Shown: piece by piece, positions 1 to 8,885 of the stretch
Layout: each line of letters begins with the position of its first letter
How positions within the stretch are numbered: position 1 is the stretch's first letter
NCBI RefSeq assembly: GCF_026965555.1
Contig: NZ_CP114040.1
Coordinates: 12,979,501-13,043,500, forward strand
From: Nannocystis punicea
GTDB lineage: Bacteria; Myxococcota_A; Polyangia; Nannocystales; Nannocystaceae
Length of the DNA stretch: 64,000 bases
Direction: 5' to 3'
Program-made: the position numbers and the translations under genes
Notes under the pieces: model-generated
The model's input: only the letters and a program-made list of their open reading frames with translations
Told to the model about the DNA's origin: nothing
Database searches by the model: none

Positions 1-1623
1 TGGCTCGAGGCCCAGGGCGGGCAGATCGTGCGCAGCCGGCTCGACACCGACCGCACCGTCGACGTCGATGTCCGCGTCGGCACGCGTCAGCTCGACAACA
101 GCCACCCGGGTGATGCCAACTACGGGCCGGGCAACGGGCTCGGCAGCGGGATGTTCGTGTCGGTGCAGGACGAGCCGTTGGCGCTGTCGCAGGCGCTGTG
201 GCAGTACACCGAGATGCAGTACAAGGACGCGCTGGCGGCCTTCAGCGCGGCCGAGAGCGCGGAGCAGCTGAAGAGCCAGACGGAGGACAAGCCGCCGTCG
301 CCGGACTTCAGCGAGGAGAAGCCGAACATCCACGCCGAGCCGCCGGTGGCGGTCGACCTGGTGGCGCTGAGCAAGCAGTGGGAGCCGCGGTTGCGCGACG
401 TCTCGGCGGCGCTGGCCGACGACCCGCACGTGCTCGAGAGCCAGGTGGTGTTCCTGGCGTGGGTCGACAACCGCGCCTACGTCAACAGCGAGAACACGCG
501 GATCCAGGGCTCGCAGGTGCGCCTGCGCCTGATGCTGCAGGCCAAGGCCCAGGCCGACGACGGCATGACGCTCGACCGCTTCGAGAGCTTCGAGGCGATG
601 GACCCGGAGCAGCTGCCGGCGCAGTCGGTGCTGCTGGCCACCGCCAAGCGCCTGCGCGAGGAGGTGCTGGCGCTGCGGGTGGCGCCGCTGGCCGAGCCCT
701 ACGCCGGCCCGGCGGTGCTGGCCGGCCGCGCCGCCGGGGTGTTCTTCCACGAGATCTTCGGCCACCGCCTCGAGGGCCACCGTCAGAAGGACGACCTCGA
801 GGGCCAGACCTTCGCCAACATGGTCGGCAAGCGGGTGCTACCTGTCTTTTTGGACATGGTCGACGACCCCACCGCCGAGACCCTCGGCGGGGTGCCGCTG
901 TCCGGCCACTACCACGTCGACGACGAGGGCGTGCCGGCCGAGCGCGTGATCCTGGTCGAGCGCGGCAAGCTGCGCACGTTCCTGCTCGGCCGCTCGCCGG
1001 TGCTGCCGTTCACCAAGAGCAACGGTCACGGCCGGCGCGAGCGCGGCTACCAGGCAGTGGCCCGCCAGGGCAACCTGATCGTCACCAGCCGCAAGACGAT
1101 CCCCGACAAGGAGCTCCGCCGCGCGCTCATCGACGAGGTCAAGCGCCAGAACAAGCCCTACGGGCTGTGGTTCTCCGACATCCAGGGCGGCTACACCACG
1201 ACCGAGCGCGCCGGCCCGCAGGCGTTCAAGGTCATGCCGCTGATGGTCTACCGGATCTGGTCCGACGGCCGCCCCGACGAGCTGGTCCGCGGCGTCGACA
1301 TCGTCGGCACCCCGATCGCCGCGTTCGAGACGATCGCCGCCACCGGCGACACCCCCGGGATCTTCAACGGCGTGTGCGTCGCCGAGTCCGGCGAGGTGCC
1401 CGTCTCCGCGGTCAGCCCGTCGCTGCTGCTGCGCAACCTCGAGGTCGAGCGCGCCAGCCACGAGCGCGGCAAGCCGCCGCTGCTGCCGCCGCCGCCGGCG
1501 AACGGCAAGGCCGACCCCAAGAGCACGCCGCCCGCGCCGGCCCCCGCGGCGCCGCGCAAGGCGGTGAACGCGAATGGTCGCAAGGACATGTCCCCCGCGC
1601 CAGCCCCGCGGAGGTCGCGGTGA
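1..1623 (+). CDS. TldD-family metallopeptidase (5' end outside window)
   Basis: The frame is open to base 1, so the start lies upstream of the window; the first in-window start codon is GTG 28. Bases 748-765 encode HEIFGH, the HExxxH zinc motif of TldD, followed by the usual glutamine/aspartate-rich stretch. The expected late motif with a Cys (codon 1375-1377) followed by the conserved SGEVPVSAVSPSLLLR stretch is also present. TldD/TldE complexes are metalloproteases known in E. coli for microcin B17 maturation and CcdA turnover; the substrate here is unknown. The last 50 or so codons are a Pro/Ala-rich tail not expected in TldD, and they contain the repeat decamer at 1584. The next gene is a TldE-like partner, so the two probably form a heterodimer. 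The catalytic domain looks intact. Confidence 0.88.
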   Translation, partial: WLEAQGGQIVRSRLDTDRTVDVDVRVGTRQLDNSHPGDANYGPGNGLGSGMFVSVQDEPLALSQALWQYTEMQYKDALAAFSAAESAEQLKSQTEDKPPSPDFSEEKPNIHAEPPVAVDLVALSKQWEPRLRDVSAALADDPHVLESQVVFLAWVDNRAYVNSENTRIQGSQVRLRLMLQAKAQADDGMTLDRFESFEAMDPEQLPAQSVLLATAKRLREEVLALRVAPLAEPYAGPAVLAGRAAGVFFHEIFGHRLEGHRQKDDLEGQTFANMVGKRVLPVFLDMVDDPTAETLGGVPLSGHYHVDDEGVPAERVILVERGKLRTFLLGRSPVLPFTKSNGHGRRERGYQAVARQGNLIVTSRKTIPDKELRRALIDEVKRQNKPYGLWFSDIQGGYTTTERAGPQAFKVMPLMVYRIWSDGRPDELVRGVDIVGTPIAAFETIAATGDTPGIFNGVCVAESGEVPVSAVSPSLLLRNLEVERASHERGKPPLLPPPPANGKADPKSTPPAPAPAAPRKAVNANGRKDMSPAPAPRRSR

Positions 1624-1769
1624 GCGGCGCTCGGGCGCGCGGGAGGCCGGCGCCGTCTCGGCTGTCGCAAGGGACATGTCCTCGGCGACAGCCCAGCGGA
1701 CGCTCTGACTCGATTTCTTCTGTCTCGGGGGACATGTCCCCAGCGCCATCCTCGCGGAGGTCGCAGTGA
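1576..1769 (+). repeat. Three-copy duplication across the tldD stop and the tldE-like start
   Basis: Three related units contain the decamer GGACATGTCC at 1584, 1672 and 1730. In the first and third units the decamer is followed at the same distance by GGAGGTCGC and then a TGA. The first unit ends the upstream gene (TGA 1621-1623) and the third forms GTGA at 1766-1769, where the downstream gene starts with GTG. The simplest reading is that the two genes once overlapped as GTGA and a tandem duplication pushed them about 140 bases apart. Confidence 0.75.
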
Positions 1770-3601
1770 AGCCGTTCGTCCTGGCCCTCGCGCTCGCCCC
1801 CGCCGCCGCGGCCTCGCCGGCCCCGACGCCCGCGCCGCCGGCGGCCGCGCCGGTCGCAGCCGCCGCCGAGGCGGCCGAGAGCGAGATCGCGGCGGTCGAG
1901 CAGGAGATCGCGCGCGGCCTCGGCGGGCTGCGCCTGCCGGACTCGCCGGCGCCCTACAACGCGGTGGTCTACGTGGTGCGCGCCGAGGTGCTCAGCATCG
2001 ACGGCAGCTACGGCGGCATCATCACCGACGTCCACGAGGACCAGGCGGCCGCGGGCATCGACATCCGCGTCGGCTCGGCCGAGCGCGACCAGACGGGGGT
2101 GTTCGGCCAGGACGGCGCGTGGCCCCGCTTCAACCTGTCCCTTCAGCCATCCGCGGAGCTGACCCGGCACAAGCTGTGGCTCGGGCTCGACCAGGCGTTC
2201 CGCAAGGCCACGGGCACGTACGCGCAGAAGCTGGCGATCCTGGCCCGGCTGGCCGGCGAGCCGCTGCCGCCCGACCTCGGGCCCAAGCCGGAGCCGCTCG
2301 TGCGCCAGCCGGTGCCGCCGCCGCCGACCGAGGCGGTCGACCGCGAGGGCCTGCGCGAGCTGGTGCGCGCGCTGAGCAAGCGGTTCGCCGACCACCCGGC
2401 GATCGACAACGGCGACGTGTTCGTGCAAGTGCTGCGCAGCCACGTCACGACGATCACCAGCGAGGGGGTGGTGCTGCACGAGCAGCACGACCGCGCGGTG
2501 CTGGCGGTGATGGCCGACACGCGCGCGCTCGACGGGATGCACCTCGACCACGCGGCGGCGATCCACCTGCAGGAGCTGCCGCGCGCGACCGAGGAGCTGC
2601 GCAAGCGCGGCGAGGAGCTGGTCGACGGGGTGCTGCAGGAGCTGACCCTGATGGCCGACGCGCCGATGCTCGACGACGACTACGACGGGCCGATCCTGTT
2701 CGCCGGCCCGGCCTCGGCGCAGCTGCTGGCGTCGACGATCGCGGTGCACACGGGCGGCACACCGGCCCCGCTCGGCGACAACGGCCGCGTCCGCGACTTC
2801 GAACCACACTGGCAAGACAGCCTCGGCAAGTCGGTCCTCCCGGCGTTCCTCGACCTCGAAGACGACCCGCGCGAGGGCTTCGGCCGCGTCGCCGTCGACG
2901 CCCAGGGCTTCACGCCCAAGCCGCTCACTCTGGTCAAGAACGGGGTGCTGCAGGAGCTGCTGATGACGCGCTCGCCGAACACGCAGCGCAAGGAGAGCAA
3001 CGGCCGCGCCCGCCTCAGCCCGGGCCTGGCCTGGGGCGCGGCGATCACCAACCTGTCGCTGAAGTCGAAGAGGCGCGGCTCGCCCCGCAAGGCGCTCGAG
3101 AAGGAGCTGCTCCGCCGCGCCCGCGAAGACGGCTACGAGTTCGCGTACATCGTCGAGTCGCTGCGCGACGGCAACATCCTCGGGCCGGTCAACCGCGAGG
3201 GCGCGACGAGCTACAGCACCGGCCGCAAGGTGTCGCTGCCGCTGCCGGTGAAGATCTACCGCCTCGACGCTTCGGGCAAGAAGACGCTGGTGCGCGGCGC
3301 AGTGCTGGCCCCGGTGTCGATGCGGGTGCTCCGGCGGATCCGCGCGGTCGGCAACAGCGCGCCGGCGCTGCCGCTGCGGATCGCCCCGGGCGCGACCGGC
3401 GGCTTCGCGGCGGAGACGTCGATGGACGGGATCCTCAGCAACACGGTCGACGTCAGCGTCAGCTCGCCGGACCTGCTGCTCGACGGGCTCGAGCTGCTGG
3501 TCGAGCGCAGCGAGAACGAGCGCCTGCCGATCCTCGAGCACCCGCTCCGCCGCGGACAGACTCCGCCGCCGCAGCCGGCCGCCGACGACGACGCGGAGTG
3601 A
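1766..3601 (+). CDS. Secreted TldE/PmbA-like protein, TldD partner
   Basis: 611 residues from GTG 1766. The N terminus has Lys followed by a hydrophobic Ala-rich stretch, consistent with a signal peptide, then a Pro/Ala linker. The rest follows the TldD/PmbA fold, including an LGKSVLPAFLDLEDDP stretch that matches VGKRVLPVFLDMVDDP of the upstream protein, but it has no HExxxH, as expected for the non-catalytic TldE-like subunit. A late segment (ETSMDGILSNTVDVSVSSPD) matches the family C terminus. The GTG is preceded by GGAGGTCGCA, a usable ribosome site. It is probably co-transcribed with the upstream gene and forms a heterodimer with it. An exported TldE is unusual compared with cytoplasmic E. 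coli PmbA; the start of its partner is outside the window, so matching export cannot be checked. Confidence 0.8.
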   Translation: MKPFVLALALAPAAAASPAPTPAPPAAAPVAAAAEAAESEIAAVEQEIARGLGGLRLPDSPAPYNAVVYVVRAEVLSIDGSYGGIITDVHEDQAAAGIDIRVGSAERDQTGVFGQDGAWPRFNLSLQPSAELTRHKLWLGLDQAFRKATGTYAQKLAILARLAGEPLPPDLGPKPEPLVRQPVPPPPTEAVDREGLRELVRALSKRFADHPAIDNGDVFVQVLRSHVTTITSEGVVLHEQHDRAVLAVMADTRALDGMHLDHAAAIHLQELPRATEELRKRGEELVDGVLQELTLMADAPMLDDDYDGPILFAGPASAQLLASTIAVHTGGTPAPLGDNGRVRDFEPHWQDSLGKSVLPAFLDLEDDPREGFGRVAVDAQGFTPKPLTLVKNGVLQELLMTRSPNTQRKESNGRARLSPGLAWGAAITNLSLKSKRRGSPRKALEKELLRRAREDGYEFAYIVESLRDGNILGPVNREGATSYSTGRKVSLPLPVKIYRLDASGKKTLVRGAVLAPVSMRVLRRIRAVGNSAPALPLRIAPGATGGFAAETSMDGILSNTVDVSVSSPDLLLDGLELLVERSENERLPILEHPLRRGQTPPPQPAADDDAE

Positions 3602-3691
3602 TCGCGCTCGCTCGCGGCGTTCGATGAGCCGGAACTCGCCCGGCGGAGCTTGGGGCTCTCGGTTCGCGAATTGCCGACTGCGCCTCGCGGG

Positions 3692-3793
3692 GGGGTCCGG
3701 GGAAGGGTCGGCGACGAGTTCAGCGTCTGGATGCGCGCTCGTTCCTCGCGAACATCCTGCCTCGTATTCGTCGCCGACCCTTCTCCGGACCCC
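3692..3793. repeat. 26-bp near-perfect inverted repeat with 50-base loop
   Basis: Bases 3692-3717 (GGGGTCCGGGGAAGGGTCGG plus CGACGA) are the reverse complement of 3768-3793 with one mismatch; the arms enclose 50 bases. It lies about 90 bases after the stop of the TldE-like gene. It could be a bidirectional termination structure or the remnant of a small palindromic mobile element. No target-site duplication is obvious. Confidence 0.8.
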
Positions 3794-4159
3794 TGGCACG
3801 GCTGCAGCCGTGAGAGGCCGCCCCGCCGTCGTCGGCTTCGATGCGCGGATGTCATTCCGAGCAGATCGGCGGCGGCCGTTCGACGGCCAGGGCTGGCCGC
3901 CGGCCGCTTTCTCGCGTCCTTGACGGCGTGGCCGGCTGGCGCGGCGAACAGCGGCGGTCGCCCGGCTACGGCTGGGTTTAGTGGAGGGCTGGGTCTTTGG
4001 TGAGCGACTCGAGCGCCTCGCTTGGCGATCCTTCGCGGACGTTTGTGGTGCACAGGACTGAAGAGGCCGGTAGTTCGTGGAGCGGCTCCTGCCGGCCGTT
4101 CGATAGGCCGGGCGACGTCGTGCAGTCTCGCCCAGCGAAACGTCGCGGTCGCTCAGCGA

Positions 4160-4199
4160 CGACCATGGATATTGCGATTGATTGCATCAATCGTGGTCG
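4160..4199. other. AT-rich compound hairpin
   Basis: An inner perfect stem CGATTGAT/ATCAATCG (4175-4182 and 4186-4193, 3-base loop) is enclosed by CGACCA/TGGTCG (4160-4165 and 4194-4199). The patch around it to about 4235 is far less GC-rich than its surroundings and includes TATCAT, but no gene follows that it could obviously serve. Function unknown. Confidence 0.55.
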
Positions 4200-4288
4200 A
4201 TTGTCCTATCATAGATGTAAATAGTACGTGGACCGGGCAAACCACCCTCGCGGCTCGGCGCAGTGCGTCGAGGGTCCGACGAGGCTCG

Positions 4289-6442
4289 TCAGCGCGTCAG
4301 CAGGACGGCGAGCGCGGCGAGGATCAGCGCGCCGAGGGCGAGGTTGAAGACGACGAGCCCGCGGGGCGACAGCCACGGCTTGGCGGTGGGCGTCGGGAGG
4401 ACTGTCTCTCGGGACACTTCGGCTTGACGGCGGGCCTGCGCGGCGCGGACCTGCTCGGCGAGGTTCGTCACCATCTGGGTCGGCTCCTCGGGCGCGTCCG
4501 CGCCGTCTCGAGGTGCACGAGGGGGCATGTCCTTCGGGTCAGGCAGGGCGATCGTCGACTCGACCGGCCGCGGGCCGCCTCGGTCGAGGACGACGGTCCC
4601 CCCCGGGCCGAGGCCCGCCGGCGCGTCGCGCCCGTTCGCCGGACCTCCGGACCCGCGCGGGCCGCTGCGGAGCAGCGCTCGCGTCGGCTCGTCCGCCTGT
4701 GGATCGGCGGACATGTCCTGAGGGACAGATTTCGCCGGGCGCGGGTTCAGCGACGGGATCGCGGTGGTCGCCGCGTCCTCGTCGATGGCCGGGGCTCGTA
4801 GGGGCGGCTCGGACAGCGCCAGGGTCGCCTCGGGGGCGGCGGGGCGCCGGAGGTCGCGCTCGGTGGTGACCCAGTGGGCGGGCAGACTCGGACGCTCGGG
4901 CGACGGAGCGGGCTCGGAGAGCGCGAGGGTCGTCTCGGGGACGGAGGGGCGCCGGACGTCGCGCTCGGCGGCCGCGACCTTTTGCGCAGGGAGACCTGGC
5001 TTTTTGGACAGGTCGCCAGGATCCGGCAGGGCCATGGTCGACTCGGGGACGGAGGGGCGCCGGAAGTCGCGCTCGGTGGTGATCCAGTCGGTAGGCAGGT
5101 CCGGCGGACCCGGCACGTAGTTGGGCTCCGGCCGCGACTTGGCGGCCGCTTGCCGGACGTCGCGCTCGGACGGACCTGTCCTTGGGGACACTTTGGTCGA
5201 CGCGGAGCTCGAAGGGGTGGCGGTCGCGGGCCGACGGGCGTCGCGCTCGCGGCTCGCCTCGAGCCCGGCGCCTCGCGGCGGCTTGCCCGGCGATGCTGCG
5301 CTCCGGCCCAGCAGCGCGGGCTCGTCCGTCGCCGGCGTGTTCGGAGGCTCGGCGGTGGCGGGCGCGACGGGTGCCGCGAATGCCGGTGCCTCGCCGGCGC
5401 CGCGCACGGGGGCCTCGGCCGGGGCAGACGGCGGCTTCTGACGGGGCACGGGGATTCGTAGCTGCGTGGTCGAATCGGCGACCGGCGGGGCGGGCCCGTC
5501 GTCGGCGTCCGCGGCGTTCGCCGGGGCGGTCGCGGCCGCGCGGGGCGCCGTCCCGCCGACCGATTGGCGTACGATCGTCAATGCGCGCAGGAACTCGCGC
5601 GCGCTCGCGTGTCGGTCCTCCGGCCGCCGCGCCAGCGCGCGCGTCAGCAGCGGCTGGGCCTGCGCCGGCAGGCCTTCGGTCGACGGATCGGGCGTCGATT
5701 GCAGGGCCCGGTGCGCCGCCTTGAACGCGGATTGCCCGGCGAATGGATGGACCCCGGTCGTCAATTCGAATAGCAGCACCGCGAGCGTGAACACGTCGGA
5801 GCGGGCGTCGCCGCCGTGGCCCTCGAGCTGCTCGGGCGCGCGGTACTCGACGAACACGCCGCCGGCCCGCGGCGCGACCGGAGAGACCGCGAGTTCGGCG
5901 ATTCCGAGGTCCAGGAGCCGCACCTGCGAGTTCTCGCAGATCCACACGTTGCCGGGTTTGAGCGCGCGGTGCGCGAGGCCTGTGGCCTCGTGAACGACCG
6001 CGAGCGCGTCCGCGCAGGTGCTCACGATCTCCGCGGCCCGCGACCACTGCACCGCGCCGCCGCGGGACCGCAGGCCGTCGAGGTCGACGCCCTTGAGCCA
6101 TTCGCCGACGGCGAAGCGCGGGCCGCCGGCGACGACGGGCGTCTGGGGCAGTACGACCGCGGGGTGACTCACCGCCGCGGCGCCGCGCAGGGCCTCGGTG
6201 TAGCGGCGGAACGCCTCCGCCGGGACCGCGGCGGCGGCGTCGAACAGTTTGATCGCGCAGGTCTGGCGGCGTTCGCGATCCCAGGCCCCGAACACGCGGC
6301 CGAGGCCGCCGGCGCCGATCGATTCGCGCAGCTCCCAGCGGCCGCCGAGGACGTCGCCCACCTTCGCTCTGGCCTCGCCGGTGCCCGTCACGACCGGGGC
6401 GAGCATCCACGGATCGGCGCGGGCGATCAACCCATATGGCAT
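4289..6442 (-). CDS. Transmembrane Ser/Thr pseudokinase (HRD changed to HRA)
   Basis: 717 residues from ATG 6442; a longer upstream frame lacks kinase similarity. The kinase fold (about 30-290) has the glycine loop GAGGLG (43-48), K65 in AIK, and an APE-type YRAPEQ, but the catalytic loop reads HRALKPGN: the catalytic Asp is Ala at 160. The metal-binding motif is D178-L-G rather than DFG. It is therefore probably catalytically dead and acts as a scaffold or ligand sensor, although non-canonical activity cannot be excluded. A long Pro/Ala/Arg region follows, with repeated units of about 38 residues containing TTERD-RRP-VPE-T-AL. A single membrane segment lies at the very C terminus (GLVVFNLALGALILAALAVLL). 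Several hairpin repeats are translated in the linker. It is divergent from vgrG, which may link it to type VI secretion control. Confidence 0.85.
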   Translation of the reverse strand: MPYGLIARADPWMLAPVVTGTGEARAKVGDVLGGRWELRESIGAGGLGRVFGAWDRERRQTCAIKLFDAAAAVPAEAFRRYTEALRGAAAVSHPAVVLPQTPVVAGGPRFAVGEWLKGVDLDGLRSRGGAVQWSRAAEIVSTCADALAVVHEATGLAHRALKPGNVWICENSQVRLLDLGIAELAVSPVAPRAGGVFVEYRAPEQLEGHGGDARSDVFTLAVLLFELTTGVHPFAGQSAFKAAHRALQSTPDPSTEGLPAQAQPLLTRALARRPEDRHASAREFLRALTIVRQSVGGTAPRAAATAPANAADADDGPAPPVADSTTQLRIPVPRQKPPSAPAEAPVRGAGEAPAFAAPVAPATAEPPNTPATDEPALLGRSAASPGKPPRGAGLEASRERDARRPATATPSSSASTKVSPRTGPSERDVRQAAAKSRPEPNYVPGPPDLPTDWITTERDFRRPSVPESTMALPDPGDLSKKPGLPAQKVAAAERDVRRPSVPETTLALSEPAPSPERPSLPAHWVTTERDLRRPAAPEATLALSEPPLRAPAIDEDAATTAIPSLNPRPAKSVPQDMSADPQADEPTRALLRSGPRGSGGPANGRDAPAGLGPGGTVVLDRGGPRPVESTIALPDPKDMPPRAPRDGADAPEEPTQMVTNLAEQVRAAQARRQAEVSRETVLPTPTAKPWLSPRGLVVFNLALGALILAALAVLLTR
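4709..4727. repeat. Hairpin repeat inside pseudokinase linker
   Basis: Decamer GGACATGTCC (4709-4718) fused to an exact hairpin TGTCC-TGAG-GGACA (4714-4727). On the minus strand it is translated as SVPQDMS, in the disordered linker of the pseudokinase, where an insertion would be tolerated. Confidence 0.85.
5177..5190. repeat. Hairpin repeat inside pseudokinase linker
   Basis: Exact hairpin TGTCC-TTGG-GGACA. Here it is read in a different phase from the copy at 4709 and gives VSPRTGPS. A degenerate copy (4983-5001, ACCTGGC...GGACAGGT) lies between them in the same gene. Confidence 0.85.
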
Positions 6443-6545
6443 GACCGAAGTCGCGCATGTGTAATGGAGCGATTTCGGCGCGGGGCCGCGGCGCCTTGTC
6501 GGACCCGATCGCATGTAGTAGCTTTCCGACTTCGCTCGAGAGCGC

Positions 6546-8768
6546 ATGACGGACAGTGGCAGCATCGCCCTGCTGGGCAATCGATCGATGTTCACATTCA
6601 GCGTGGACGGCTGCAGCGAGGAGCTGCGGGTGGTCCGCTTCTCCGGGCAGGAGGGCATCTCCTCGCTGTTCGAGTTCCGCCTCGAGCTGGCGGCCGCGAC
6701 GATCCCGCTCACGGATCTGGTCGGCCAGGGCGCGGTGCTGACGATCCACGGCCGCGAGGGGCTGCGCCACGTCCACGGCCTGGTGTGCGACGCGCGGTAC
6801 ATCGGCGAGACGTCGAGCTACACCGTGCACGAGGTCACGCTGGTGCCGGAGATCTGGACGCTGCAGCAGCGCTCGGGCAGCCGCATCTTCCAGGCCCAGA
6901 CGACCCCCGAGATCGTCACCAAGGTGCTCGAGACGGCCGGCATCCCGCGCGCCGGGGTGCGGACGCAGCTGCACGGCAGCTACGCCCCGCGCGACTACTG
7001 CGTCCAATACCGCGAGACCGACCTCGACTTCGTCAGCAGGCTGATGGAGTCCGACGGCATGTACTATTTCTTCGAGCACCACGAGGACAAGCACGTCCTC
7101 GTGATCACCGACCAGTCCGACGGCGGCACCCCGATCGCCGAGGACCCGCGGTTCGGGTTCAATGCCACCCGCGAGCGCGAGCGACTGCTGCGATTCAGCC
7201 TCGGCGAGAGCATCCGGCCCCAGCGCGTCTCGCTGCGCGACCGCAACCTCCACACCCCGGCGGAGGAGGTCGAGGCCGAGGAGGGCCAGGGCGACGCGCG
7301 CGAGCTCTACGACTACCCCGGCGGCTTCCAGACCGGCGGCCGCGGCGGGCCGGAGACGGCGGGCAAGCAGGCCCGCATGCGCCTCGAGGCGGTCCAGGCG
7401 ACCCGTCGGGCCGGGAGCGGCGAGAGCGACAGCCCGCGCCTCGCCCCGGGCTACTTCTTCAACGTCGCCGACGAGTCGCGCCCGCACCTCGAGGGCGAGT
7501 ATCGATTGCTGCGGGTCGACCACCGCGGCGAGCAGCCGCAGGTGCTCGACGAGGGCGCGGTCGGCGAATTCTCGTACACCAACCGCTTCGAGTGCTCGGC
7601 CGCCGATCTGCCGTACCGCGCGCCGCGGGCCACGCCCAGGCCGACGGTGCACGGGGTGCAGACCGCGACGGTGGTCGGCCCGGGGAGCGAGGAGATCCAC
7701 GTCGACGAGCACGGCCGCGTGAAGGTGCAGTTCCACTGGGACCGCCGCGGCGCCTACGACGACGGCAGCTCGTGCTGGGTCCGCGTCAGTCAGATGTGGG
7801 CCGGCAACGGCTTCGGCGCGATGTTCCTGCCGCGGATCGGCCACGAGGTGATCGTCGACTTCATCGAGGGCGACCCCGACCGGCCGATCATCACCGGGCG
7901 GATCTACACCGGCGTCAACACGCCGCCGTATCCGCTGCCCGACCAGAAGACGAAGAGCACGATCAAGTCGGAGTCGAGCCCGGGCGGCGGCGGCTCCAAC
8001 GAGCTCCGCTTCGAGGACGCGAAGGGCAGCGAGGAGATCTTCCTCCACGGCCAGAAGGACTGGAACATCGTCATCGAGAACGACAAGAGCCAGCAGATCG
8101 GCCACGACGAGTCGCGCACGGTCGGCCACGACAGCACCGTGGCGATCGGCCACGACGAGACGATCGACGTCGGCAACGACCGCACGATCACCGTCGGCAA
8201 GATGCACGTCGAGCGCATCGGCGCCAACATGTCGATCGGCGTCGCCCAGAACCTCACCGAGACCGTCGGCGCCAGCGCGACCTTCACCGTCGCGGTCGAC
8301 CAGACCGAGTCGATCGGCGCCAACAAGGCCGAGACCGTCGGCATCGCCAGTATGCTGGCCGTCGGCGCCGCCTATGCCGTCACCGTCGGCGGGGCGATGA
8401 CCGAGAACGTCGGCCTCGCCAAGTCCGAGACCGTCGGCCTCGCCCGCGCCCTCAGCGTCGGCGGCAGCAGCTCCGAGAGCGTCGGCGGGGCCAAGAGCGT
8501 CAGCGCGGCCGACAACATCACCGAGAGCGCCGGCAAGAACATCGCCCTCCAGGCCGGCAAGCACGTCAACGTCACCGCCGGCGAGAACCTCAACGTGGCG
8601 GCCGGCAAGAAGGCCGCGATCGTCGCCGCCGACCAGCTGTCGATCCAGTGCGGCAACGCCACCGTGGTCCTCAAGAAGAACGGCGACATCACGATCCAGG
8701 CCAAGAAGCTCAGCATCAAGGCCAGCGGCGAGGTCACCGTCAAGGGCTCGAAGATCAAGCTCAATTGA
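6546..8768 (+). CDS. vgrG: VgrG, type VI secretion tip protein
   Basis: 740 residues. The N-terminal gp27-like half (FTFSVDG...VRFSGQEGISSLFEF, then the DYCVQYRETDLDFVSRLME motif) is followed by the gp5-like OB domain around 375-460 (HGRVKVQFHWDR, GAMFLPRIGHEVIVDFIEGDPD, ITGRIYTG). About 140 residues of short VG-x(6)-type repeats then predict a beta-helical needle. The C terminus has the LKKNGDITIQAKKLSIKASG pattern found at VgrG tips. VgrG trimers form the spike of the contractile type VI apparatus. No extra effector domain is fused. It is the first gene of a short plus-strand group whose products could be a tip adaptor and a conserved HEAT protein; no sheath, tube or baseplate genes are in the window, so it is an orphan vgrG locus. 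Confidence 0.95.
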   Translation: MTDSGSIALLGNRSMFTFSVDGCSEELRVVRFSGQEGISSLFEFRLELAAATIPLTDLVGQGAVLTIHGREGLRHVHGLVCDARYIGETSSYTVHEVTLVPEIWTLQQRSGSRIFQAQTTPEIVTKVLETAGIPRAGVRTQLHGSYAPRDYCVQYRETDLDFVSRLMESDGMYYFFEHHEDKHVLVITDQSDGGTPIAEDPRFGFNATRERERLLRFSLGESIRPQRVSLRDRNLHTPAEEVEAEEGQGDARELYDYPGGFQTGGRGGPETAGKQARMRLEAVQATRRAGSGESDSPRLAPGYFFNVADESRPHLEGEYRLLRVDHRGEQPQVLDEGAVGEFSYTNRFECSAADLPYRAPRATPRPTVHGVQTATVVGPGSEEIHVDEHGRVKVQFHWDRRGAYDDGSSCWVRVSQMWAGNGFGAMFLPRIGHEVIVDFIEGDPDRPIITGRIYTGVNTPPYPLPDQKTKSTIKSESSPGGGGSNELRFEDAKGSEEIFLHGQKDWNIVIENDKSQQIGHDESRTVGHDSTVAIGHDETIDVGNDRTITVGKMHVERIGANMSIGVAQNLTETVGASATFTVAVDQTESIGANKAETVGIASMLAVGAAYAVTVGGAMTENVGLAKSETVGLARALSVGGSSSESVGGAKSVSAADNITESAGKNIALQAGKHVNVTAGENLNVAAGKKAAIVAADQLSIQCGNATVVLKKNGDITIQAKKLSIKASGEVTVKGSKIKLN

Positions 8769-8801
8769 TGCCCATGCATTGTCACGACCTCCGCCCGCAG
8801 G

Positions 8802-8821
8802 CGCGGCCTTTTACGGCCGCG
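8802..8821 (+). terminator. Possible hairpin after vgrG
   Basis: CGCGGCC/GGCCGCG stem (8802-8808 and 8815-8821) with loop TTTTAC, 33 bases after the vgrG stop. There is no T-run after it, so termination is only possible; it could also be an mRNA-stabilising hairpin before the next gene. Confidence 0.35.
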
Positions 8822-8885
8822 TTCGGGCACCGCCCTCTCCACCTTCGTCCTCACGCCTGAGCCGTTCGACCTCGAGGAGCACTTC

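Larger units (their letters stand above)
3602..4288. other. Intergenic region between convergent genes
   Basis: No convincing gene in 687 bases. It holds a strong long inverted repeat (3692-3793) and a local AT-rich patch (about 4160-4235) with a compound hairpin. Both flanking genes end here, so transcription termination is a plausible role. I see no transposase or attachment-site structure. Confidence 0.6.

Noticed and set aside
198..1769. Long Arg/Ala-rich frame overlapping the TldD gene
   Set aside because: GC-rich shadow of the true frame: no motif, composition dominated by Arg, Ala, Gly and Pro. The same holds for most long alternative frames in the window.
3692..3793. Insertion sequence
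   Set aside because: Only 50 bases between the arms, no transposase and no visible target duplication.
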